Positions 35,089-45,300 of a stretch of 55,497 bases of DNA are shown here, in pieces. A model generated the notes under the pieces. The model ran no database searches and was not told the origin of the DNA. It saw only the letters and a program-made list of their open reading frames with translations. The DNA is from CALJIC01 sp039805565 (GTDB lineage Bacteria > Chloroflexota > Chloroflexia > Chloroflexales > Roseiflexaceae). How positions within the stretch are numbered: the stretch's first letter is position 1; each line of letters starts with the position of its first letter. The stretch covers positions 1 through 55,497 of the forward strand of contig JBDLTZ010000026.1 in the NCBI GenBank assembly GCA_039805565.1. Reading direction: 5' to 3'. The position numbers and the translations under genes are program-made.

Positions 35089-36555
35089 TCAGGCGTCCGC
35101 GGCCGGGTCCACCACCTCGAACACGCCGTGCACGCGCGACGGCAGCGCGCCCGCCCCGCCCACCGACGCGCGCGCCCGCACTATCACGCGGTAGAGGCCG
35201 GGGGCCAGTCCCTCGAGCTCCAGCACCGAGGGCACGTCCGGGGGCACGGTCACATCGCGCGTGGTGCGGGTCCCATCGGCGCCCACCGGCTCGACCTGGA
35301 CATCGAGCTGGTAGGGGTGCACGGCGCTCACGAGCGCCAGGCGCACCTCGGCCGGCTCGCCCGCCAAGGCCACCGGGTCGAGCCGCAGGTTGAGCGCAGG
35401 CCGCTGTGACTCCGGCTCACCGTGGAGATCGCCGGCGCCCCGAGCCGCGATCTGCACCAGCGTGTCCAGCAGCGGCTCGAGCGTCATCTCGTTGTTCATC
35501 AGCCAGCCATGCTGCTCCACGGCGAAGCGCTCAGACCGCTGGCCGTCGAGGTCGGCAGGGACGGCGGAGACGCGCGGCACGGTCCCGTCACCGTCGGCCA
35601 GCTTGGCATCGAGGCGCGCAGGGGCCGCGAATCCGAGCGCGAGCTTGCCGCTCGCCAGCGTGGCGGACTGGAGCGTGTCCTGGCGCGTGCCGACCCACGG
35701 CATGGTGCACTGGCGGTAGCCGGGGAGGGCACGGTTGGCGAGCGCCGCGGTGCGGATGACCTCGTGGAACTCCTCGCGCGCCGCCTTTGCCCGCGCCTGG
35801 ACGACGTTCGGGATCGAGTCCAGCTCGGCCACGCGGCGGAACTCCCCGCCCACCTCCACCGCCGGGTAGGTCGGCAGGAGCTGGTAGACCGACTGGAACG
35901 AGCGCACGACATCGCTCAGATCGATGAACATCTTCTTGACGCCGTTGCTGAGCGTGTCCAGGGCGCCGAGCGCGCCGCGGTGGGGCGTGCCGACCGTGAT
36001 CAGGGCGCGGCAGTCGCGCCAGCCACCGAGCGCCTCGAGGTAGTAGCGCGAGACGAGGCCGCCCATGCTGTGGGCGATCAGGATCACCTGGGCGTCCTTC
36101 GCCCCGCTCCAGGCCCGCCAGCGCGGGAGCTGCGCCGCGACGAACGCCTGGAGCTTACGGGCGGTGGCGCGGTTGTCGCGCCGCCAGTCGTACGGGAAGG
36201 TGTAGAAGTTGGCGTCCTCGCGCGGGGCGTGGACCGAGCCGGGGGTGACCTCGAAGTACTCGGGGATGCGCCGGGCGATCACTGAGTAGCCGGCGTGCTG
36301 CGTCAGGCCGGGGATGGAGTGCAGGTCCTCGATCAGGCGCTCGGCCACAACCCCATCGCCGAGGTCGTCGCGCTGCCAGTCGTCGTCCTCGAGGCGCAGG
36401 TGCTTCATCAGGCCGCCGGCGCGCATGGCGCGGAGGTGCTGCCAGAGCGCCTGGCCCGAGAGCGCCCACAGGTCCTTGCCGTCTTTCTGAAGGGCGCTGC
36501 CCATGATGCCGGGGAGCAGGATGACGAGATGGCGCATTTCGACGCGATTGGTCAT
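35089..36555 (-). CDS. LCAT/PGAP1-type α/β-hydrolase (lipase-like) with C-terminal β-sandwich
   Basis: A 488-aa α/β-hydrolase. The oxyanion region is LVILLPGIMGSAL (10-22), then PYDWR (121-125). The nucleophile Ser163 is in LIAHSMGGLVS, with VGTPHRGA (188-195), Asp323 in DGDGTVPRVS and His349 in EQHG, a Ser-Asp-His triad in LCAT order. Residues 385-488 resemble an Ig-like β-sandwich. There is no signal peptide, so a cytosolic phospholipase or acyl-ester hydrolase is likely. ATG 36555 follows AAGGAG and overlaps the caspase-like stop by 4 nt. It lacks the shared motif found in its three neighbours. Confidence 0.85.
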   Translation of the reverse strand: MTNRVEMRHLVILLPGIMGSALQKDGKDLWALSGQALWQHLRAMRAGGLMKHLRLEDDDWQRDDLGDGVVAERLIEDLHSIPGLTQHAGYSVIARRIPEYFEVTPGSVHAPREDANFYTFPYDWRRDNRATARKLQAFVAAQLPRWRAWSGAKDAQVILIAHSMGGLVSRYYLEALGGWRDCRALITVGTPHRGALGALDTLSNGVKKMFIDLSDVVRSFQSVYQLLPTYPAVEVGGEFRRVAELDSIPNVVQARAKAAREEFHEVIRTAALANRALPGYRQCTMPWVGTRQDTLQSATLASGKLALGFAAPARLDAKLADGDGTVPRVSAVPADLDGQRSERFAVEQHGWLMNNEMTLEPLLDTLVQIAARGAGDLHGEPESQRPALNLRLDPVALAGEPAEVRLALVSAVHPYQLDVQVEPVGADGTRTTRDVTVPPDVPSVLELEGLAPGLYRVIVRARASVGGAGALPSRVHGVFEVVDPAADA

Positions 36556-38234
36556 GGTGTCGCTCCTTCTGTGCTACTTGGTTGCGGCGCAGGTTGGCTC
36601 GTCACGCTGGCGGACGACCCGCCCCCGATCGCGATGCCGTTGGAGCCGGTGATATCGCCGACGGCGATGCTGTCCCCGGCGACGATATTGATCTGCGGCG
36701 GGCCGCCAGCGCTCGCGGCAAACACAGCGGCGACTGCGGCAGCCACCCACTCGGCGCTGCCGGGCGGCGGGGGCGCCGGAGCCTCGCGCGGCACGACATC
36801 GATGTTCAGCGTGAGCGAGGCAAGCCGCGCCCTGGTCTCGGCATCGCGGCAGAGGTGGACGTCCACCGGCAAGCCCTGGCCGGCGGAGCTGGGCTTGAGC
36901 GAGAACTTGAGCGGCCCGGCGTCCTCGCCGCGGGTGACGACGACCGCCTCGAAGACGGCGGGCGGCGTGAAGTCCAGCGCCTCGATCTCGACGTAGACGA
37001 TCACCTCGTCCTCACCGGGGGCGTACTTCACGGCCGCGCCGGCGCCCTGCACCGCCTCGGGCCCCACGCGGTCGCCGGCGCGGGTCTTGTCGGGAAGCCG
37101 GCCGCGCAGCCCTTCGCCGGCTGGGAGTGAGAGCATCACCCAGACCTCGGTGGTGCGGCCCACCTGGCCCGTGTGCGGCATGGCGGCCTCGAAGCGCCGC
37201 TGCTCGCGCGCCGGGGGGGGTGACGCCTGCAGAGGGCTCTTCGGCACCGCGCCGGCCTCGACGTCCTGGACCGCCCCGGCCGCGATCTCGTCACCGCCCA
37301 GGATCGGCGGACGCGGGGGGCTCTCGGGTGGCACGGCGGATGTCAGAGCGCCGCCGTAGGAGGCCAGCACCCGGTCGCACCCTTGTCGGACAGCGGCCTC
37401 GTCCACCTGCCAGACGTGCTCAGTGGCGGGCGGACTCGGCGCGTCGATACCGAGGAGCGGCGGCACCGGCGCGCGCGCCACCATGAGCCGCGCCGCGTCG
37501 CCGGCGGTGAAGAGCCGCGGCAGCGCCTCAGGCGACGGAGCTGCGTCGATTCTTCGCTCCACGGCGCCCACCACACCCTCAGCCAGCGCGGCCGCAGAGA
37601 GCAAGCCCCCCACGCGCAGCCACGGGAGGCGCAGGGCCTCGGCAAGCGCCGCGCCGAACAGCGAGGGCTCGCCCGGGGCGTGCGCAGGCCACGGGAGATC
37701 GTGGAGCAGCAGCGCCCTGCTCGCCTCGCGGTCGAGCAAGCCGGCGGCGGCCCACTCGGATAGCGGCGCGGCGACAACCCGCGGCGGGGTAGCGCGTATG
37801 TCCAGGCGGCAGGTATCGAGCGCCAGCAGGACGTGGGCCTCGCGCAGCCGCTCAAGGGCGAGCAGCAGCTCGAAGAGCGGGATGCCCGGCCCGGACCGCG
37901 AGCCCGCGGTCAGGAGCGCGTCGTGAGGGGCGAGGAACAGCTCGTCGTCGGGCGAGCTGGAGCCGCCCCGCGTAAGCAGGTGGGCGGCGATGAAGATCAC
38001 GGCCGTGTCGCCGGGGCGGACGCGCTCGACGAGCGCTGAGAGCGCGTCGAGCACCCGGAGGCGGGTCGCGTCCGCGTCGGTCAGCGTCGTCACCTGCGAC
38101 GCGGGGTAACCGAGGTCGACCAGCGCGGCAGCCACCTCGCGCGCCGAGATGGCCAGCTCAGGCGCATCGAGATCCGGCGCGCGGGCGTGGCGCCCCACTC
38201 CCACGACTAGCGCGTGCCCCTGTGGAAACGACAT
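36552..38234 (-). CDS. Caspase-like (peptidase C14) protein with C-terminal shared β-motif; first gene of the operon
   Basis: A 560-aa protein. Residues 7-150 form a caspase/metacaspase p20-like domain: HALVVGVGRHARAPDL at the start, His85 in VIFIAAHLLTRGG (usual form 'FSGHG') and Cys142 in LLALDTCRLDI (usual 'DSCHSG'). The dyad is thus present with altered surroundings. A Pro-rich linker (270-345) is followed by a predicted β-sandwich (about 355-480), a short Ala-rich hydrophobic segment (496-509), and the motif VGDITGSNGIAIGGGSSASV (525-544). ATG 38234 follows GAGGG. A minus-strand extended -10 (38322-38330) lies 90 nt upstream. It may be an executioner protease or a sensor; activity is unproven. 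Confidence 0.75.
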   Translation of the reverse strand: MSFPQGHALVVGVGRHARAPDLDAPELAISAREVAAALVDLGYPASQVTTLTDADATRLRVLDALSALVERVRPGDTAVIFIAAHLLTRGGSSSPDDELFLAPHDALLTAGSRSGPGIPLFELLLALERLREAHVLLALDTCRLDIRATPPRVVAAPLSEWAAAGLLDREASRALLLHDLPWPAHAPGEPSLFGAALAEALRLPWLRVGGLLSAAALAEGVVGAVERRIDAAPSPEALPRLFTAGDAARLMVARAPVPPLLGIDAPSPPATEHVWQVDEAAVRQGCDRVLASYGGALTSAVPPESPPRPPILGGDEIAAGAVQDVEAGAVPKSPLQASPPPAREQRRFEAAMPHTGQVGRTTEVWVMLSLPAGEGLRGRLPDKTRAGDRVGPEAVQGAGAAVKYAPGEDEVIVYVEIEALDFTPPAVFEAVVVTRGEDAGPLKFSLKPSSAGQGLPVDVHLCRDAETRARLASLTLNIDVVPREAPAPPPPGSAEWVAAAVAAVFAASAGGPPQINIVAGDSIAVGDITGSNGIAIGGGSSASVTSQPAPQPSSTEGATP

Positions 38235-38321
38235 GGAACCCTCGCCATCTCCGCACGCAACCGTGCGCTAGGCGCGACTACTTTTCAATATCTTCTTATA
38301 GATAACGCTCGGGACGCATCA

Positions 38322-38330
38322 ATTGTATCA
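38322..38330 (-). promoter_or_regulatory. Extended -10 promoter of the caspase-STAND operon
   Basis: TGA-TACAAT on the minus strand, giving a leader of about 80 nt to the caspase-like ATG. A second candidate, TTGATG with a 16-nt spacer and TATAAG, starts just inside it. Confidence 0.5.
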
Positions 38331-38419
38331 CGGCGGGGTAATTCCGGATTCCTGCGCCGTGCCGCGACCCCTGGAAGCGCATCGAGCGTGGTTGGACAGG
38401 AGGGGGATCGAGCCGGGAA

Positions 38420-38665
38420 GTGGTACGTTTCGAGGTGGCACGCGAATGGTTTGCGGCCGCGGGGTGCGGCGGCGGAGCGGTCCTGCGAGTGCGTATCGGG
38501 GCGCAGGGCTACGCCACCGAGGGGTGTGAGCGGCTTGGTTTCCGCTACAACATCGAGCGCAACCCGCCGATGCAGGTGCTGGAAGCCCGCTGGCTGGAGT
38601 GGAGCGGCGTGAGCTACACGACACGCGGTGCTCAGGGCCGCCGCGCACAGCCACGGCGACGCTGA
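38420..38665 (+). CDS. Hypothetical 81-aa protein (low confidence; weak resemblance to HesB/IscA-like fold)
   Basis: A GTG-initiated frame on the plus strand between two minus-strand genes. The central part AVLRVRIGAQG and the late segment LEWSGVSYTTRG vaguely match the β-strands of HesB/IscA-type proteins, but the Cys pattern of that family is not present (only two Cys). Codon use is GC-rich like real genes, the RBS (GGGAA) is poor, and the tail RRRAQPRRR is basic. It may be spurious or a decayed gene. Confidence 0.3.
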   Translation: MVRFEVAREWFAAAGCGGGAVLRVRIGAQGYATEGCERLGFRYNIERNPPMQVLEARWLEWSGVSYTTRGAQGRRAQPRRR

Positions 38666-38753
38666 CATGCGGGTGGCCTTCCGCCGGGCACAGATCGCGC
38701 GCATCGGTCGCTTCGGGCTCGGTCTGTAACGCGAGACCCACGCACAACGACAG

Positions 38754-38779
38754 CCCGGCGATCCTGGGGGATCGCCGGG
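38754..38779 (-). terminator. Hairpin downstream of pspC
   Basis: A perfect 11-bp stem, CCCGGCGATCC against GGATCGCCGGG, with loop TGGG, 22 nt after the pspC stop. Few T follow on the minus strand. Confidence 0.6.
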
Positions 38780-38800
38780 CATATCTGCTGAGGCTTGCGA

Positions 38801-39088
38801 CTAGCGCTTGACCGGCTCGCCGGTGTACGGGTCGTACTTCCACTCCTCCACCGGGCGCGGGTGGCTCGGCAGGGCGGGCGCCGCGGGCACGGCCGGGGCC
38901 ACGCTGTCGAGCGGCATGATGATCCAGAGGACCACGTAGATCAGCGGGCTCACGCCGCCGGCGAACACCGCCAGCACGAAGAGCAGCCGCACGATCGCCG
39001 GGTCGATGTTGAAGTAGCGGGCCAGGCCGCCGCACACGCCGGCGATCATCTTGTCGCCGCTGGTGCGCTTGAGCTGCGTGTCGAACAT
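38801..39088 (-). CDS. PspC-domain membrane protein
   Basis: A 95-aa protein with the classic PspC opening LKRTSGDKMIAGVCGGLARY (about 7-26). FNIDPAIVRLLFVLAVFAGG and a second hydrophobic half, LIYVVLWIIMPLD, follow, then a Pro-rich tail ending YDPYTGEPVKR. PspC domains act in envelope stress sensing. ATG 39088 follows AGGAGG with ideal spacing. No pspA or pspB is nearby. Confidence 0.92.
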   Translation of the reverse strand: MFDTQLKRTSGDKMIAGVCGGLARYFNIDPAIVRLLFVLAVFAGGVSPLIYVVLWIIMPLDSVAPAVPAAPALPSHPRPVEEWKYDPYTGEPVKR

Positions 39089-39190
39089 TGCCGTCCTCCT
39101 GTATCGCTGCCGGGGCGCCGCGCCGGCGTCCGCTTCGCTGTCGTCTCGCCCTATCGGACGACGGAAGGGTGGCGGGTGTTGCAGGATGGC

Positions 39191-39346
39191 GGAGGGGCCG
39201 GGGGCGATGCGCGCCCACGGCCCCTCCATAGGTCGTTTCGTGAAGGGGCAAGCCCCTCCACACCTCCCCAGTTTCGTGGTGAGGCAGGCCTCTCCACACC
39301 TCCCGAAGCAGTTTCGTGGAGCGGCAAGCCCCTCCACAGCTCCGCT
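39191..39346. repeat. Hairpin plus three tandem copies of a ~40-nt unit
   Basis: A 10-bp hairpin, GGAGGGGCCG/CGGCCCCTCC (39191-39227), is followed by three units starting with GTTTCG at 39235, 39271 and 39311. Each contains a G-GCAAGCCCCTCCAC-like segment able to form an AGGGGC/GCCCCT stem. The third unit runs up to the stop codon of the pullulanase gene, so it may serve as its terminator region. Confidence 0.75.
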
Positions 39347-42300
39347 ACCGCACGACGAACACGGCAGTAGTGCGAGGCGGCACGGTGACGCTGCCCGCGG
39401 CGCTGTTGTAGCTGGAGGTCCGCACCACGCTGTCGGCCGACTCGGCCTGGACGGGGTGCAGGCTCATCTTCAGGTCCCGCAGCGACGTGTCGCTGAAGTC
39501 TTGCTCCTCGTCGTCGGCGTTGAACACCACGCAGATCCCCGTGATGTTCGGGTCCAGGTCCGCGCCCACAGTGTCATCGATGCAGTAGACAATCAGGCCG
39601 GGGGTCTGGGCCGGGCCGTTGTTCAGGAAGCGCACCCGCTCCTTGATCTGCTGCGCGGTGGTGAGCCGGAAGAGCGGCGAGCTCTGGCGGATCCGCAACA
39701 TCTCGCGGAAGTGCGTCGCAGCGTCCACGATGTCTGACGGCGCCGGCTTCAGGTCCGGGTCGGCGAGCAGCGGCTGCATCACGCCCCACTCCGGCCGGCT
39801 CTCGTTCGGCGGCAGGCCGACGCCCCAGTTGTTCGACTGGTAGCTCCAGTCCAGCCGGTTGAACCAGTCGCCCGAGTTGAAGCTGTTCCGGTCGAGCGAC
39901 TTCGAGCGCAGCAGCTCCTGCCCGGCCTGGAAGAACGGCACACCCTGGGCGAGCATCACGACGCTGATGCCCAGGTTCTGCATCCGCACGCGGTCCTTCA
40001 TCGAGGTGGCCAGCGGAGCCGCGTACTGGATCTTGTCGAACAGCGTCTCGTTGTCGTGGGCCTCGATGTAGGTGATGACCTCCTGCGGGTCCTTGGTGTA
40101 GCCCGCCGGCGAGCCGTTGTAGTCCACCTGGCTACCCTTGACCCGCACGCCGGTGCGGTCCACCAGCTCGTAGTCGGCCAGGTTGGCCGCCAGGCCCACC
40201 TTGATCTGGTCCTGGTAGAGCAGCAGCCGCGCCTTCTGCTCCTCCAGGGTCCCCTGGTCCAGCGCGTTCGGGTCGGTGAACAGGCCGTTGACGAAGCCCT
40301 GGCGCTTCTTCTGCTGCCCGCCGTCGAACGGCCCGCCGCCGCGGACCGCGTCGCGCAGGCGGTCGCTGAACGTGCCGATCCCGGTGCCAGCCATGTTCAG
40401 CTGCGTGGCGTTGACGCCGCGGGCGCCGTCGGCCACCTCGCCGAAGTTCCAGCCCTCGCCGTAGAGGTAGATGCTCTTGCCGTCCACGCCGTCCTTCGCA
40501 AGCGTGAGCTTGTCCAGCTCGGCGCGCAGCTTGAGCATGTTGGCCTTCATGTGGTGGCCCATCAGGTCGAAGCGGAAGCCGGTGACTTTGTAGGCCTTCG
40601 CCCAGGTGATCACCGAGTCGATCATGAGCTTCTCCATCATGACGTGCTCGGTGGCGGTGTTCTCGCAGCAGGTGCTGTTCTCGACCTGGCCGCTGTCCGG
40701 CTTGAGCCGGTGGTAGTACCCCGGCACCACGCGGTCCAGCACCGACTTCGGATCCTGGCCGCTCTTGGCGGTGTGGTTGTACACCACATCCATCACCACG
40801 CGCAGCTTGTTGCGATGCAGCGCCTGGACCATGCTGCGGAACTCGAGGATGCGCGCGCTGCCGTCCGTGACGCGGGCGTAGCTGCCCTCGGGCACGGTGT
40901 AGTGCAGCGGGTCGTAGCACCAGTTGAAGCCGTCCTCGTCCTTCACCGCCTCGACGGCGTCGGCCTGCTCCTCAGAGTCCGGCGGGTAGGTCGCGAGCAG
41001 CGCCGCGTCCGGCGTCTTCCAGGTGGACTTATCCTCGTTGATGCTGGCGCAGTCGAAGGCCGGCAGCAGGTGGACGTGGGTCAGGCCGTCCTTCGCGAGC
41101 TGGCGCAGGTGCAGCATACCGGCCGACTCGTTCAGCGTGAAGGCGCTGAAGGTCCCGCGCATGTTCGCCGGCACTGTCGGGTCATTCGCGCTGAAGTCGC
41201 GCACGTGCAGCTCGTAGAGAACGATGTCCTCGGGCGCGCGCAGCGCCGGGGCCGGGAAGGTGTCCCACGCCGGCGGCTTGAGCGCCCCCGCGTTCAGGTT
41301 CACGATCTGGCTGCGCGTGCTGTTGGTGGACAGGCTCAGCGAGTACGGGTCGGTGACGAGGTTGACCTCGACCTTGCCGGTGCTCGGAGCGTAGACAGTG
41401 ACCTCGTAGAGGTAGAAGCGTCCGGTCCAGTCGGCGGCGCCCGTAGCGTTCCACACGCCGGTGGCCGGGTCGGCGGTCATGGGCAGAATCTGCGCCGCTG
41501 TAGCCGCCTTCGAGTCGGCGAACAGGTGCAGCCGCACGCTCTGGGCCGTAGGCGCCCAGACCCGCAGCGTCGGGCGGCCGCCGCTGTAGGTCACGCCCAG
41601 GTCGCCGCCGTAGGCGAACAGGTCGTCCAGCACGCCGGGGATCTGGATGCCGGTGGCGTCCACCAGGTCGCCGTCGTCATCCTTCGCCTCGACGGCGAGC
41701 TGCCCCTTGAGGATCGCTGGCACCTTGGGCAGGTCGGCCGGGGCGATCTTCAGCGCCGCGTAGTCCTTCAGGTGCGGGTACCTCGCCTTGAGCGCGGCGC
41801 TCAGGCCGGCCGGGTCGAGGGTCAGCGCGAGCGACTGCCCGCCGGCCACGCCGTCCGGGGTGAGCGACAGGCCACCGTCCGCCTTGTAGTGCAGCGCGTA
41901 GTCGTTCTGCGCGGCGTCGGCGACCTCCCAGGCGATGGTGTCCTCGGCGACCCAGTGCGCCGCCTGGCGGCCGATGTTGCCCGCCGCCGCGCCGTCGATC
42001 ACCGTCAGCACCTTGGTGGCCGCGACGTACTGGAACGTGACCGGGGCGTTGTCCTCAGGCACGGTGAAGCCGATGTTCGGCCCGTTCTGGACGCCGCCCT
42101 GGCCGTAGTTCTCAGTCCAGCTCTCGTTGATAGCCACCTTGACCTCGTAGTTGCCGGCCGGCAGCTTCGTAGTGACGAAGGTGTAGGTTCCGTCGCCGTC
42201 CGTGTCCTGTAGCCACGAGCGCAGACAGTCCGGCTGCCAGTCGCCGGGGCACCCCAGCTCGCTCTGGAAGTTGCCGGGCGCGGTGGCGATCACCGCGTTC

Positions 42301-45300
42301 CTGTTGCTGGTGACCCACTTGCTCTTGTGGTCGTAGTAGAACGTGACCGACGCCGGGGACGCCAGGTTCAGCGGGATGTTCGCGCCGTTGCGGGTGGCGT
42401 TCGCGCCGTAGTTCTCGGTCCACGAGCCGTTGATCGCCGCCTTGTACTCCCAGTTCCCGGCCGGGATGTCGAACGACTGCTGCCACACATCGTCGGCGGT
42501 GTCATAGGTCAGGAAGGTGGTGCTGCACTCCGGCTGCCAGTCGCCCGGGCAGCCGAGCTCGCTCTGGAAGCTGCCGGGGATGGTGACCGAGTCCAGGCCG
42601 TTGCCGCCGCCGACGAACTCCTCGATGATCAGGATGCGCGTCGCCGAGTCGTACGAGAAGCGCATGCGCGCGCCGTTCTCGGGCACGGTGAAGCCGATGT
42701 TCGGCCCGTTCTGGACGCCGCCCTGGCCGTAGTTCTCAGACCAGCTCTCGTCGATCGCCACCATGGCCTCGTAGCTGCCGGCCGGGATCTTGTCGGTGAC
42801 GAAGCTATACGTCCCGTCACCGTCCACGTCCTGCAGCCACGAGCGCAGACAGTCCGGCTGCCAGTCGCCGGGGCACCCCAGCTCGCTCTGGAAGTCGCCG
42901 GGCACGGTGGCGATCACCGCGCTGCTGCTGCTGGTGATCCAGTTGCTCTTGTGGTCGTAGTAGAACGTGACCGACGCCGAAGAGGCAAGGCTCAGCGGGA
43001 TGTTCGCCCCGCCGCGCGCGCCGCCCGCGCCGTAGTTCTCGTCCCAGCTGTTGTTCAGCGCGACCTTGTACTCATAGTCGCCGGCCGGCAGGCTGAACGT
43101 CTTCTGCCAGACGTCGTCGTCGCGCTCCCAGGTCAGGTGGGACGCGGCGCAGTCGGGCTGCCAGTCGCCGGGGCAGCCGATCTCACTCTGGAGGCTCCCC
43201 ACGAGGGTCGCGAAGTCGGGGTTGTTGCCGCGATCCTCGCCGCGCACCACGCCCACGCTGTCGCTGGCGATCGCGCCGTAGCTCGCGCCGCTGTCGTCCG
43301 TCACGTCGTTGGCGATCGCCTTGAACACCACCGGCGTGTCGGCCGGGATGTCGGAGACGTCGTAGAACACGCGGTAGGGCGCGTTGTTGTCGGTGCCGAT
43401 CACCTCGTAGGGCTGGCTGCCCACCTTGACGGCAAACGTCACCTCGACGAGGCTGTCCGCGGGGGCGCTGGCAGCCACCTCGATGCGGCCGCGCACAATC
43501 GCGTCGGCCGACGGCTTGGTGATCTCGACGGCGGGCGCGGCGCTGTTGGCCGCCAGCGGGGCGCTGGCCTTGTAGATCACCAGGCCGAGCCCGGGGACGC
43601 TCACGGGCAGCGCGCCGTCGGCGCCGGTGGTGAGCGCGGGCGCGCCGGCCGGGTAGACAGCGGTGAACTGCGTATTGGCGGAGAAGGTCGGCACCTGGGC
43701 CTGCTTCGCCGCGGCAGCGTTGTTCAGCGCCACCACATACTCCACCAGCTCGTCCCGGTCGATGCGCGAGAAGGCGTAGATCCCAGCCACATTTTCGCTG
43801 AAGCGGTGGATCTGCGCGCCGCGGCGCAGCGCCACATTGTTCGCGCGGATGGTGGCCAGATCGCTGATCGCCTGGTACAGCGGGTGGGCCATGTCGAAGT
43901 TATCGTCGGCGGTGGTATTGGCGGTGCCGATCAGGTCGTCGTCGTTGTAGCTCGCCACCAAGCTCGGCATCATGTCCTGGCGGGCGTCCTTGTCGCCGCC
44001 GTCCCCCACGAAGCCCTGCTCGTCGCCGTAGTACACCACCGGCATGCCGCGGGCGGTGAACATCAGCGCGTGCGCCAGCTTCGAGCGCGCCAGCAGCTCG
44101 GCGTCCGCAGCGCTCGTGTTGTCCTGCTTCAGGAACAGGCCGACGCGCCCCATGTCGTGGTTGCCGAGGAAGGTCGGCTGGCTGTAGGCGTTGCTGTCGG
44201 CGTCGGTGTAGTAGTCATCCTTCGCGAAGAAGTCGCGCAGGTCGTTGGTGGCGCGCTTCTGCGAGGCGAAGCCACGGGCCGTGCCCTGGAAGCCGAAGTC
44301 AAGCGTGGCCGGAAGCTTGCCCGCCGTGCTGTAGATGCTCTTGAAGGCCGGGTCGCCGTCAAACACCTCGCCGAACATGAAGAAGTCCGGCTTGCCGTTC
44401 GCCTTGGCGTAATCCATGATCGCCGGGCCGAACTCCTGCCAGAACTCGATGTTGACGTGCTTGACCGTGTCGATGCGGAAGCCGTCGATCCCCAGCTCCG
44501 AGATCCAGGTCTGGTAGATCTCCGTCATGCCATCGACCACGTCCGGGTGCTCGGTGAAGAGGTCGTCCAGGCTCTTGATGAAGTCGCCGTAGGTCGAGTT
44601 CTCGCCGGTGTAATCGGTGTCGCCGCGGTTGTGGTAGTAGCGCAGGTCGTTGAGCCACGCGGGGGCCTTGATATTGGCCTCGTCAGCGTCGGGGACGACC
44701 GGGGTGTACGGGAAGCTCGTCTCGATGTCAAGCGCGGGGAAGCTCGGGTCGCCCGCGACCGCGACGTCGTCGAAAGTCGTGCCGTCCGCCCGCTTGTAGG
44801 GGTACTCCGCCTTGCTGCGGTACGGGACGCCATTGGCCGTCTCGAACCCCTTGTAGCGGATCACATCGGCGGTGTGGTTGGTGATAATGTCGAAGAAGAC
44901 CTTGATACCGCGGCTGTGCGCGTCGGCGATCAGGTCGGCCAGCTCCTGGTTGGAGCCGAAGTGCGGGTCGATCTGGGTGAAGTCGGTGATCCAGTAGCCG
45001 TGGTAGCCGGCCGACTTCCCGTTCGGGCTGGAGGAGTCGTCCTGGACCGGCTTATTCTTGAAGAGCGGCGTCATCCAGATCGCGCCGATGCCGAGCTCCG
45101 CGAGGTAGGGGAGCTTGGCCTTGAGGCCGGCGAGGTCACCGCCGTGGTAGTAGCCTTTGTCCTGGGGCCAGTAGCCGTGGTCGGTGACGCCCCCGCTCAG
45201 GCCGCCCTGGTCGTTGGCGGGGTCGCCGTTGCTGAAGCGATCCGGCATGACGAAGTAGAAGACGCTGTCCTGGATCTCCTGCTGCAGACTCTCGCGCACG

